Source of the DNA: Pedobacter sp. KBW06
Lineage (GTDB): Bacteria; Bacteroidota; Bacteroidia; Sphingobacteriales; Sphingobacteriaceae
Reading direction: 5' to 3'
DNA: 64,000 nucleotides
Assembly: GCF_003852525.1 (NCBI RefSeq)
Contig: NZ_QAJL01000001.1
Coordinates: forward strand, 482,983-546,982
The position numbers and the translations under genes are program-made. Shown here one piece after another: positions 26,201-32,429 of this stretch (its first letter is position 1; every line of letters starts with the position of its first letter). The notes beneath the pieces were generated by a model that did not search any database, had not been told where the DNA came from, and was given only the letters and a program-made list of their open reading frames with translations.

Positions 26201-26738
26201 CTCCTTTAGGGACATTGAGGGAGAATTTTCCCGCGGCATTTGTTTGTGTGGCAATTTTAGTTCCCTTAACCGAAACCGTTGCCCCGGGAATTGGGAGCTG
26301 GTCTGTTTTACTATAAACCACTCCGGTAATCGTACGGTCGGCCATGGTCATGCTTCTTTCCCTGATGACGATTGCATTGTCTTTTATTTCGTATTCCAAT
26401 GCCTGATTGTCCATGCAGCGGTCTAAAACCTCCGTTAATATGGCATTGCTGACGCTGATGTTTATTTTACCTGATAACTTATGCAGAGGAGCGGCGTATA
26501 CGAAATCATAGCCACTTTGTTTTCTGATTTCCCTGAAGACTTCTGTAAGGGAAGCGTCGATTTTGGACATGCGGATTCTTTGAGTGGACAAGACAGCCGC
26601 TGCATCGAGAAAGCAGAAGTTCAGCAAAAGAACAAGGGCTATTTTAGAATAACGCATAAAAACCGGCTTTGCATTTTGCAAAAACGGCAGATCTGCACAG
26701 GTAGAATACCTGTGCTTTAATAACGTAAAAAATTTCAT
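23298..26738 (-). CDS. SusC/RagA-family TonB-linked outer membrane transporter with STN domain
   Basis: A 1146-residue outer membrane transporter. After a long N-terminal signal region come an STN domain (about 50-125, with LTEVFREIRKQSGYDFVYA), a CarboxypepD_reg-like domain (about 135-220), and a plug domain with VVVTAGGITRKARELGYANE and LIVLDGVPVPSAVL. A large barrel ends with FYGGNISFTF. The STN domain lets such receptors signal to FecR anti-sigma factors, and this locus has both fecR and an ECF sigma gene just upstream. An internal ATG at residue 28 is an alternative start and gives a tidier signal peptide. Confidence 0.93.
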   Translation of the reverse strand: MKFFTLLKHRYSTCADLPFLQNAKPVFMRYSKIALVLLLNFCFLDAAAVLSTQRIRMSKIDASLTEVFREIRKQSGYDFVYAAPLHKLSGKINISVSNAILTEVLDRCMDNQALEYEIKDNAIVIRERSMTMADRTITGVVYSKTDQLPIPGATVSVKGTKIATQTNAAGKFSLNVPKGATVLLVRSLGYRNLEVPIGNSNSYTLNMEEDERELSEVVVTAGGITRKARELGYANETVKGDKINQAKVTNVVSGLAGKVSGLQITTINNGVNPGVKVILRGNRSILGNNEALIVLDGVPVPSAVLSSLNADDVDNVSVLKGANASALYGSSASNGALIITTKKGTAGGLRVTVGNSTQFEQLSFLPEFQGRFGSGSTNGTPGVYDPIENQQYGPPYDGKLVNVGQKLEDGSIQQITYENRVGEKKKFFELGHNIQNNISLSSGNEKENIYFSALNLKIAGITPKDRYNRNTFRLNTSKNMGKLTAGFNVSYTQNRTDRGLAAVYWNVFNTPSFIPITDYKDWRNNKFANPNGYANGFYRNPYYQIDNNRTLGRNDYLNSNIDLNLKALSWLSFDYRLGINTSNASSKDWEEKFNYSPYTLANDEGSKADIAGNVNDESSFSTRVNSDLFINIKKDFSDFTTKLILGNNINQGTSKEQSVTANALNVPGVFNVSNRLGELSGSELNYRKRSYSVFGDLTVGYKDYVFLHATGRNDWVSILSKKNRSFFYPSADISFIPTTAFAALKGNKILNFAKLRAGYSKVGQVNLGNASDFGAYRLDPTFGTASGFPYGSLTALTIGNTLVNTDLTPEFTTSLELGIELGFLQNAIIVEASYYKQKSVDQTLTGAISFASGFSRYLLNAGELSNNGFEFDLKLAPFRAGKVRWDIAFNYNYRDNKVISLNDGLPEIALTTGGNTQVYAVVGKPFPILKGTAYLRDAENRIILNSAGMPSKDPELKEFGNTNPKHLFGMNTTLRYAGLSLAAVLEFRTGYNIYNSIGADLDFTGSGTRSTTYNREPFIMPNSSVKDANGNYVPNTSVKTPGGAEFWANSAANRGIGENYVTSGRYFKIREVTLSYQLPAKWMSKTRIIKSATIGVMARNLLTVLPKENIYTDPEYSFTSGNGVGINTNAQTPPTRFYGGNISFTF

Positions 26739-26787
26739 ACTAATGGTTTTAGGCCTTGAGTGGTTCTTGGCCAGTGGTTTAGGTCAG

Positions 26788-27570
26788 TTAATTATTTTCT
26801 CCGAAAGAGCTGGAGCGCAAGCCCTGGTGAAGGTCCGGCGGAGCGTCCGGATGATGTAGATTTATTCCATCGGAAAGTCCTCCTTTCCGGCAACTGGCAT
26901 TTCTTTTTTCGTCTCTCTCATATTCTTGCAGGTTTGAGTGTATAAATGCGGTGCATTCAAACCCTAAAGACGAAGAAGCAAGCTCATGGGGGTAAAGAAA
27001 ATAAAAAAATAATAGAAATATTTTCCCAAGCCTTACACGTAAAACCCGGAGCGCGTTATTAACTGTAGTTTTTACCGTTTGTTCTGAAATATTCAATACT
27101 ACGGCGATTTCCTTATGAGAAAGGAAACCTTTGCGGCTCATCTCAAAGATCTCGCGGGTGCGGGCGGGCAAATCGGCCAGTTCCCGTTCAATGATGGCCG
27201 AAAGCTGGTGTTGCCTCACCATGTGGTCTGTAGTCACCTGGCCTTCTTCTGCAAAACGCTGGATCGACACCACATATTCCTGCTTCAGGTATTTCCTCGC
27301 CAGAAGGTCAAAGATTCTGTTTCTTACAGACATGTACAGGTAACCGGAGAGGGTACTGTTAAAAGTAGTTTCCCCATGTTTCTGCCAAAGTGCGGTAAAG
27401 ATTTCCTGCACAATATCCCGGCATTCTTCCCTGTCCTGAAGCCGCTTAAAAGCATGAATATATAAGGCAGCATGGTAACGGTTGTATATTTCTGAATAAG
27501 CCCCTGCATCTCCCTTACGAAGAAGCTCCGACAGTTCCAGGTCTGTAAATTTATGATATGGTCCCTTCAT
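26788..27570 (-). CDS. ECF sigma factor with unusual C-terminal extension
   Basis: RNA polymerase sigma-70 family, ECF subgroup of the Bacteroidota FecI-like kind, expected to switch on the sus genes. Region 2 lies at about residues 24-92 (DREECRDIVQEIFTALWQ) and region 4 at about 128-180 (LPARTREIFEMSRKG, HTH at SHKEIAVVLNISEQTVK). Normal members end near residue 192, after the LGKIFLLFFYFL segment. This frame runs on for about 68 residues of non-conserved, non-hydrophobic sequence, and the DNA there contains a promoter-like element. The extension looks like read-through after loss of the old stop codon. Unusually, the gene lies downstream of fecR. Confidence 0.85.
   Translation of the reverse strand: MKGPYHKFTDLELSELLRKGDAGAYSEIYNRYHAALYIHAFKRLQDREECRDIVQEIFTALWQKHGETTFNSTLSGYLYMSVRNRIFDLLARKYLKQEYVVSIQRFAEEGQVTTDHMVRQHQLSAIIERELADLPARTREIFEMSRKGFLSHKEIAVVLNISEQTVKTTVNNALRVLRVRLGKIFLLFFYFLYPHELASSSLGFECTAFIHSNLQEYERDEKRNASCRKGGLSDGINLHHPDAPPDLHQGLRSSSFGENN
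26963..27000 (-). promoter_or_regulatory. Putative ECF-type promoter upstream of susC (copy 2)
   Basis: On the minus strand a block TTTACCCCCATGA (C5 at 26988-26992) is followed after 15 nt by CGTCTTTAG (CGTC at 26969-26972). The spacing and CGTC core resemble ECF -35/-10 promoters. A near-identical copy with the same 15-nt spacer precedes fecR. This one lies within the 3' end of the sigma reading frame, about 230 bp before the susC start. Confidence 0.5.
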
Positions 27571-27608
27571 TTTCCTGATATTTATGCTGCAATTCGTTTG
27601 ATTGTTTT

Positions 27609-27636
27609 CAGGCCCCTGATGTGAACCAGGGGCCTG
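27609..27636 (-). other. Strong intergenic hairpin between fecR and the sigma gene
   Basis: A perfect 10-bp stem CAGGCCCCTG/CAGGGGCCTG with an 8-nt loop lies in the 93-bp gap. No T run follows on either strand, so it does not look like a simple terminator. It may limit read-through or protect the fecR message. Confidence 0.6.
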
Positions 27637-27663
27637 TAAGTGTGGTGGGGTGAAAAGGGGAAC

Positions 27664-28809
27664 TTAGCGGGTCACGATCACCTTCCTTCCTTCTATTGTA
27701 AAATGGACCTGCCCGGTATGCTCCAAAAGCTCCAGAACTTCATTAAGCTTTTTGGACCTGGAAACTTCCCCGCCAAAGACGACTGCAGGAATGGCTCCTT
27801 TATATTCAATGTCTACATTATACCAGCGGGAAAGCTTCTTCATGATGCGCTGAATACTTTCGTTATTAAAATAGAAATTGCCGTTTTTCCAATCGACGAT
27901 CGTCTCCAGATCAACATCCAGCACTTCTATACCTGCTCCAAGAACGGATTGTTGTCCGGGTTTCAGGATTCGAAATCCTGCGGCCTTACCCATCATTTTT
28001 ACCTTGATGCTTCCTTTCAGTAAGGTTGTTTTCGTAAAACCGTCATCGTCATAACTGTTCACGTTAAAATGTGTGCCCAGCACTTCTACTTCCTGCTGGT
28101 TGCTGATCACTTTAAAGGGCCTCTTTTTATCCGGGGCAACTTCAAAATAAGCCTCACCTGTGAGCTTTACCGTACGTGCATCTGATGGATTAAAAGCGGA
28201 AGGAAACCTAAGGGATGAGGCCGAGTTGAGCCAGACCCTGGAACCATCCGGAAGTACCACCTGATATTGCCCGCCTATCGGGGTTTCCACGGTATTATAA
28301 GAGATCAGTTCGTCATGAGTGGCTCCTTTTCCCGTCAGCTCGTACTTCAGCTGTCCGTCGGCTGTTTTCGAAATCACCAGGCCAGACTCCTTCGCAACTT
28401 CCCCTTTTCCGATATCCGTTAAGGAGATCCGGGCACCGTTTGACAAGGTCAGAATCGCTTTTTGTCCGCCCGGGACGATTTCCGGCGCAGGAACTTTTGC
28501 CATTTTCTTTTCGCTCTCCTGATCAGCTCCCCTATTTAAATAAAAGGAAATTCCTGCCGCAACGATGAACAGGACAACTGCTGCTGCCATGACTTTAGGC
28601 CATAGGTCCAGCCTTTTCTGATCCGCTTTCAAATCCGGTGTATGTGCCTTGATTAAAAGTAAGTCGCTCCTCAGGTCCTGACTCGTTAATCCGAGAGGCC
28701 GTTCCTGATTCCATTGAGTATACCAGCCCTCTAAAAAAGCATTTTCCTCAGGACTGGAATTTCCTTCAGCATACTTTCTTAAGAGGCTTTTTATTTTCGC
28801 TTCTTCCAT
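27664..28809 (-). CDS. FecR-family anti-sigma factor
   Basis: An inner membrane anti-sigma factor. I start at the ATG at 28809 (MEEAKIKSLL), giving 381 residues; the frame is open to 28905 but that runs through the promoter-like repeat. The cytoplasmic N-terminal part (about 1-70, with LLRKYAEGNSSPEENAFLEGWY) should bind the sigma factor. One membrane helix lies at 72-91. The periplasmic part holds a FecR domain (about 150-245, ETPIGGQYQVVLPDGSRVWL) and a C-terminal DUF4974-like domain (IMKKLSRWYNVDIEYKG). It should relay signals from the SusC STN domain. Confidence 0.92.
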   Translation of the reverse strand: MEEAKIKSLLRKYAEGNSSPEENAFLEGWYTQWNQERPLGLTSQDLRSDLLLIKAHTPDLKADQKRLDLWPKVMAAAVVLFIVAAGISFYLNRGADQESEKKMAKVPAPEIVPGGQKAILTLSNGARISLTDIGKGEVAKESGLVISKTADGQLKYELTGKGATHDELISYNTVETPIGGQYQVVLPDGSRVWLNSASSLRFPSAFNPSDARTVKLTGEAYFEVAPDKKRPFKVISNQQEVEVLGTHFNVNSYDDDGFTKTTLLKGSIKVKMMGKAAGFRILKPGQQSVLGAGIEVLDVDLETIVDWKNGNFYFNNESIQRIMKKLSRWYNVDIEYKGAIPAVVFGGEVSRSKKLNEVLELLEHTGQVHFTIEGRKVIVTR

Positions 28810-28849
28810 GTCCTTTATGATGAATGTATAGATGTTTTGTTTTTCAAGC

Positions 28850-28890
28850 ACTAAAGACGAACAAAGCAGATCATGGGGGTAAAGAAAATA
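28850..28890 (-). promoter_or_regulatory. Putative ECF-type promoter upstream of fecR (copy 1)
   Basis: Minus strand: C5 block at 28875-28879, a 15-nt spacer, then CGTCTTTAG (CGTC at 28856-28859). The fecR ATG is about 45 bp further on. It matches copy 2 at 26963-27000 almost base for base around both boxes, and downstream (ATCTATACATTCA here, ATTTATACACTCA there). Confidence 0.5.
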
Positions 28891-28968
28891 AAAGTATTTA
28901 TTCATGCAAACTATTTAACCCGAATCTTGTTTATTCAGGAGACGGATTAAATCATTAAAAACACAATT

Positions 28969-29166
28969 ATGGGCCTACTTAAATCTCTTCTCATCGGTGC
29001 CGCAGTTTATGGGGCAGTTAAATATGTCACAAAAAAAGGTGTCAATGGCAAATCTCTTGTAGATGAGCTGAAAGAGCAGGCACCGGAATGGCTGGATAAG
29101 GCTAAGGAATTTGGAAACGATGTCAAACAACAGTATCGCCAAGCCACTGATCCTTATACAGAATAA
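28969..29166 (+). CDS. Small YtxH-like protein
   Basis: 65 residues with an N-terminal hydrophobic, glycine-containing helix (about 3-20, LLIGAAVYGAVKYV) followed by an amphipathic charged helix (DELKEQAPEWLDKAKEFGND). This layout is that of YtxH-like or general-stress small membrane proteins, but the match is by shape only. Its own terminator follows. It is divergent from fecR, with about 60-80 bp shared upstream. Confidence 0.65.
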   Translation: MGLLKSLLIGAAVYGAVKYVTKKGVNGKSLVDELKEQAPEWLDKAKEFGNDVKQQYRQATDPYTE

Positions 29167-29188
29167 GTATTTTTTTTACCGCTAATGA

Positions 29189-29224
29189 CCCCTGCTATAG
29201 ACCAATAGCGGGGTTTTCTTTTTT
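29189..29224 (+). terminator. Terminator after the YtxH-like gene
   Basis: Stem CCCCTGCTAT/ATAGCGGGG with one bulged base, followed by TTTTCTTTTTT. Confidence 0.8.
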
Positions 29225-29346
29225 CAGGCCCGATCAGTTGAGGATTTAATTTATACGCTTGAGTTGCAAATTTAGTCAGCTGGGTCTCTTTCCCGTCCCG
29301 GCCGGTGGGAACATTCCCTATCATTGCATCAACAAAATAAATAATC

Positions 29347-29916
29347 ATGAAGAAGTTATTATTATCAACTGTAATGGTTTTGAGTATCGGAGCTGTTAAG
29401 GCCCAGAAGATTGAACTGATTCCTAAGGCAGGGATCAGCATCAGCAAACAATCCATCAGCAACATGAATGGAGAGAAAAACAAAGTAGGTTTCACTGCCG
29501 GATTAGGGGTTAATTTTCAGGTTGCCAAAAGTGATTTTTCCATCCAGCCGGAGTTAAACTATGTGAGCGAAGGAACGAAAATTAAGAACGGAAACATCAC
29601 GGTAAAACAAAATCTGAACTACCTGGAATTGCCGGTACTGGCGAAATACAGCTTTGGACCAGTTTACGTAAATGCAGGTCCATCCATCTCTCTTTTATTA
29701 TCTGACAAAGACAAATTGCAGGCATTTTATGGAGGTAAAGTTCAGAAATTAGACTTTGGAATCCAGATGGGTGCAGGTGTAGCAATTCCTGCAGGTCCCG
29801 GAAAATTCATCGTAGACGGCAGATATGCCCTTGGATTAACAGACCTCAGCAAAGCGGCTAACAAAGTTAAAAACAGAGGAATTATTGCCACCATCGGATA
29901 TGCAATCCCTTTGTAA
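29347..29916 (+). CDS. PorT-like outer membrane beta-barrel protein
   Basis: A 189-residue protein with a signal peptide (1-19, ending VKAQ) and an eight-strand type outer membrane barrel of the PorT/OMP_b-brl_2 kind. Markers are IPKAGISISK, FTAGLGVNFQ, the ELNYVSEGTKI strand, YLELPVLAKYSFG, and a final strand GIIATIGYAIPL ending at the C-terminus. Function unknown; such barrels are common structural surface proteins. It is a single gene closed by a strong hairpin terminator. Confidence 0.85.
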   Translation: MKKLLLSTVMVLSIGAVKAQKIELIPKAGISISKQSISNMNGEKNKVGFTAGLGVNFQVAKSDFSIQPELNYVSEGTKIKNGNITVKQNLNYLELPVLAKYSFGPVYVNAGPSISLLLSDKDKLQAFYGGKVQKLDFGIQMGAGVAIPAGPGKFIVDGRYALGLTDLSKAANKVKNRGIIATIGYAIPL

Positions 29917-29939
29917 ACCTTATTAATTGATTTTCTCAA

Positions 29940-29986
29940 AGCAGGTCGGATTGTGGGCATAAAACCACAATCCGATCTGCTGTTTT
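29940..29986 (+). terminator. Terminator after the barrel protein gene
   Basis: A 17-bp stem (29940-29956 with 29965-29981, one G-T pair) has an 8-nt loop and GTTTT after it. Confidence 0.85.
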
Positions 29987-29996
29987 CCAAAAAAAT

Positions 29997-30335
29997 ATGA
30001 TCATTCCTATCTTTACTTTCATCAGGATCTACCTTCAGCTCAACCTCTTACTTAAAATAGAATTTGGGACAGATCAACCCGGGCTTCTGAATCCCGATCC
30101 GGAGAAAAAGCTGGAACTTCTTCCTTATGAACGGAACAGGTTGTTCAACAGACTGGAAGATTGTTTTAACATCTCTTTCAGTACGCTGGAGGAACAAGCC
30201 ATAAAAACACCTTACGACCTGATCAATGCGATTATGGAGAAAAGAATGCAAAACGGCTCGGAGTTCATCAACCATTTTCTATTTTCGGGCAGGAATACCT
30301 TGTTAAACACGAGCGATCACTCTCATTTTATGTAA
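29997..30335 (+). CDS. Small acyl-carrier-like protein lacking the carrier serine (tentative)
   Basis: 112 residues, no recognised family. Residues about 25-82 have the spacing of an acyl carrier protein: a first helix, a loop LLNPDPEKKLELL, then RLFNRLEDCFNISFSTLEEQ, which lines up with the VELVMALEEEFDTEI region of ACP, and then AIKTPYDLINAI for the last helix. The attachment serine of the DSL motif would fall in LLPYER, where no serine is present, so it could not carry a phosphopantetheine arm. It starts just after a terminator and ends 33 bp before the kinase gene, so it may belong to the kinase operon. Confidence 0.45.
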   Translation: MIIPIFTFIRIYLQLNLLLKIEFGTDQPGLLNPDPEKKLELLPYERNRLFNRLEDCFNISFSTLEEQAIKTPYDLINAIMEKRMQNGSEFINHFLFSGRNTLLNTSDHSHFM

Positions 30336-30367
30336 TTTTGGAGAATAAAAGAACATTTAACAGCACG

Positions 30368-31462
30368 ATGAGCAAGTCAAAAGACCTATTTCCAAGACCA
30401 GTAAACAAATACCTCAGGTTTATTACCATCCCTGCGATATTTCTGGTTTTAAACATCTTGTCCTATCTGCTTAATCCTTACAGTGCCTATTACAAACATT
30501 ATTTTAGCAGGCCGGTTTTGGAAATACTCACTGACGGAGCACTGACGATGATTTTCTGCGGATTGATTTTCGAGTTGAGTGTATTCAATTCCGTAATTCT
30601 GGATAAAATTATTCCCTGGACGGAGAAACCATTTACCCGCTTTAGCATCCAGTTGCTCTTCCAGATCATTTTCGTCATCATTCTAATGGTGATATTGTAC
30701 TATATCGGTTCACTCATTTATACCTATGAAGAAAAACTCACCTTTGAAGAAGAACTCAGCGGTCTTCAGTTTGTCTACGTATGTGTCATCATGGGCATTT
30801 TGATCAGCGCGGTCACCACCGGAAATTTCCTGTTGCAAAAGTGGAAAACCACCATGATTGAAGCCACAGAGTTAAAACTCAAAACTGCTGAATTTAAAGA
30901 AATTGCCATGCAGGCCGAACTGCAGTCGCTGAAACTTCAGCTTGACCCTCATTTTATGTTCAATAACTTCAGCACTTTATCGGAGCTGATTTCAGAGGAC
31001 CAGTTAAAAGCAGAGGTTTTTCTAAGAAACCTTTCCCGGGTATACCGGTATATGATTGTGAACCTGAATAAAAACATTGTTTCCCTGGAGGAAGAGCTGA
31101 TCTTTGTAGATGCTTATTTATACCTGATCCGCATCAGGTACGGGGAAAATGTTACGATCTCCGTAGACATTACCAATGATGACGGAAGGGGCATCCCTCC
31201 CATTACGCTGCAACTGCTGATTGAAAATGCCATTAAACACAATGCGGCAACCAAGACCAATCCCCTGCACATCAAAATTTACAATACAGATGCACACATT
31301 GTAGTGAGCAATAACCTGCAAAGGATAAAACTGGCCATTCCTTCGGCCCGTATCGGTCTTCAAAATATCAGGAGCCGGTATGCCCTGCTATCAGAAAACC
31401 TGCCTTCTATTATTGAAGACGAAAGTTCTTTTGCTGTTTACTTACCTTTACTTCCATTATAG
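30368..31462 (+). CDS. LytS/YehU-type sensor histidine kinase
   Basis: A 364-residue membrane kinase. I use the ATG at 30368 (MSKSKDLF); a TTG ten codons upstream is possible. Four hydrophobic helices (about 18-38, 52-72, 95-120, 135-155) precede a His_kinase domain with phosphoacceptor His195 in DPHFMFNN. An ATP-binding domain follows, with the N-box LLIENAIKHN and IGLQNIRSRY. Its regulator gene follows after 62 bp and an efflux operon follows that, so I infer that it senses a compound or envelope condition relieved by efflux. Confidence 0.92.
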   Translation: MSKSKDLFPRPVNKYLRFITIPAIFLVLNILSYLLNPYSAYYKHYFSRPVLEILTDGALTMIFCGLIFELSVFNSVILDKIIPWTEKPFTRFSIQLLFQIIFVIILMVILYYIGSLIYTYEEKLTFEEELSGLQFVYVCVIMGILISAVTTGNFLLQKWKTTMIEATELKLKTAEFKEIAMQAELQSLKLQLDPHFMFNNFSTLSELISEDQLKAEVFLRNLSRVYRYMIVNLNKNIVSLEEELIFVDAYLYLIRIRYGENVTISVDITNDDGRGIPPITLQLLIENAIKHNAATKTNPLHIKIYNTDAHIVVSNNLQRIKLAIPSARIGLQNIRSRYALLSENLPSIIEDESSFAVYLPLLPL

Positions 31463-31464
31463 CT

Positions 31465-31520
31465 CTGCAATATGGCTTCGCAATCTGGCTCCGTAAATTA
31501 AATCTGCAATTTAGCTCCCG
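31465..31520 (+). repeat. Three imperfect short repeats between kinase and regulator genes
   Basis: The gap holds three related units: CTGCAATATGGCTTCG (31465-31480), GCAATCTGGCTCCG (31480-31493) and CTGCAATTTAGCTCCCG (31504-31520). They fill almost the whole intergenic space, and the last lies 4 bp before the regulator ATG. Confidence 0.6.
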
Positions 31521-31524
31521 AAAT

Positions 31525-32283
31525 ATGAATATTCTAATCATCGAAGACGAAAAACCAAATGCCAACCGACTGATCAAATTACTGGCAGAGATCAGAGAAG
31601 ATGTGGTCATTATGGGCGTCCTGGCCAGCGTAGAAGAAAGTGTAAACTACCTGACACAAAATCCTCATCCCGACCTGATCATGATGGACATCAGACTTGG
31701 AGATGGATTATGCTTTGAAATATTTCCAAAAGTAGAATTACATTGTCCGGTGATTTTTACTACCGCTTATGATGAATATGCCCTCCGTGCTTTTAAGATC
31801 TACAGTCTCGCCTATCTGTTAAAACCTATAGAAAAAAACGAGCTGAAAGATGCCCTGGGTCTGTACGACCATATCCTGCAGGAGAGCAATCCCAATAAAG
31901 CATTGGACCAGCTGGTAGATTATATCAAATCCAAATCTGTCATTTACCGTTCCCGGTTTTTACTGCCTTATAAGGACGGTTATAAAACCATTCTTGTTTC
32001 CTCTATTGACTATATTTATTCCGAGCATAAGGTGACCCATCTTGTGCTGGACGACAATACCGACATCATCGTTCCCTTTACGATGGACGAGCTGGAAGAC
32101 CAGCTTGATCCGGTTTGCTTTTTCCGCGCCAACCGTCAGCATATGATTTTTGTGAACAGTATTCTTTCCATTCATAACTATTTTAATGGTAAATTGAAGG
32201 TGATTCTGAAGAGCAGGAGCGCCGGCGAAATCATCATTAGCAAGGAAAAGTCAGGGCAATTCAAGGCCTGGCTTGACCGCTAA
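31525..32283 (+). CDS. LytTR-family response regulator next to RND efflux operon
   Basis: 252 residues. The receiver domain (1-120) has the acidic pocket EDE at 7-9, phosphoacceptor Asp55 in MMDIRLGDG, and conserved TTAYDEYA and LLKPIEK. The LytTR DNA-binding domain (about 150-250) contains FFRANRQHMIFVNSI and a GEIIISKEKSGQFKAWL end. It pairs with the upstream LytS-type kinase. The next promoter (32321-32394) has two direct repeats 21 bp apart, the spacing known for LytTR operators, so the RND operon is its probable target. Confidence 0.93.
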   Translation: MNILIIEDEKPNANRLIKLLAEIREDVVIMGVLASVEESVNYLTQNPHPDLIMMDIRLGDGLCFEIFPKVELHCPVIFTTAYDEYALRAFKIYSLAYLLKPIEKNELKDALGLYDHILQESNPNKALDQLVDYIKSKSVIYRSRFLLPYKDGYKTILVSSIDYIYSEHKVTHLVLDDNTDIIVPFTMDELEDQLDPVCFFRANRQHMIFVNSILSIHNYFNGKLKVILKSRSAGEIIISKEKSGQFKAWLDR

Positions 32284-32320
32284 CACCAGCCCTTATCTTC
32301 AGAATTTCAGTTGTTGTTTT

Positions 32321-32394
32321 TTACCGTTTCAGTAACGATTATGGCCATTTCGGTCATTTAATAAGAATAACGCGCGTGTGAGATTTTATTTTTG
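32321..32394 (+). promoter_or_regulatory. Putative LytTR-activated promoter of the RND efflux operon
   Basis: Direct repeats CCGTTTCAGTAA (32324-32335) and CCATTTCGGTCA (32345-32356) are 21 bp apart. A perfect TATTTTTG box (32387-32394) lies 30 bp downstream of the second repeat, and no TTTG element is visible at the -33 distance. The predicted transcript would start near 32400, leaving about 30 bases of leader before the ATG at 32430. Confidence 0.55.
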
Positions 32395-32429
32395 CATTCA
32401 TTTTTAAAAGAACATAAATTATAAAAGCA

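Noticed and set aside
26788..26950. A separate small gene downstream of the sigma factor
   Set aside because: The 19-codon frame after copy 2 of the promoter element is too short and lacks features; it is better read as a fecR remnant.
23298..28809. A full polysaccharide utilisation locus
   Set aside because: Only susC, susD and regulators are present; no carbohydrate-active enzyme, sulfatase or peptidase gene is adjacent.
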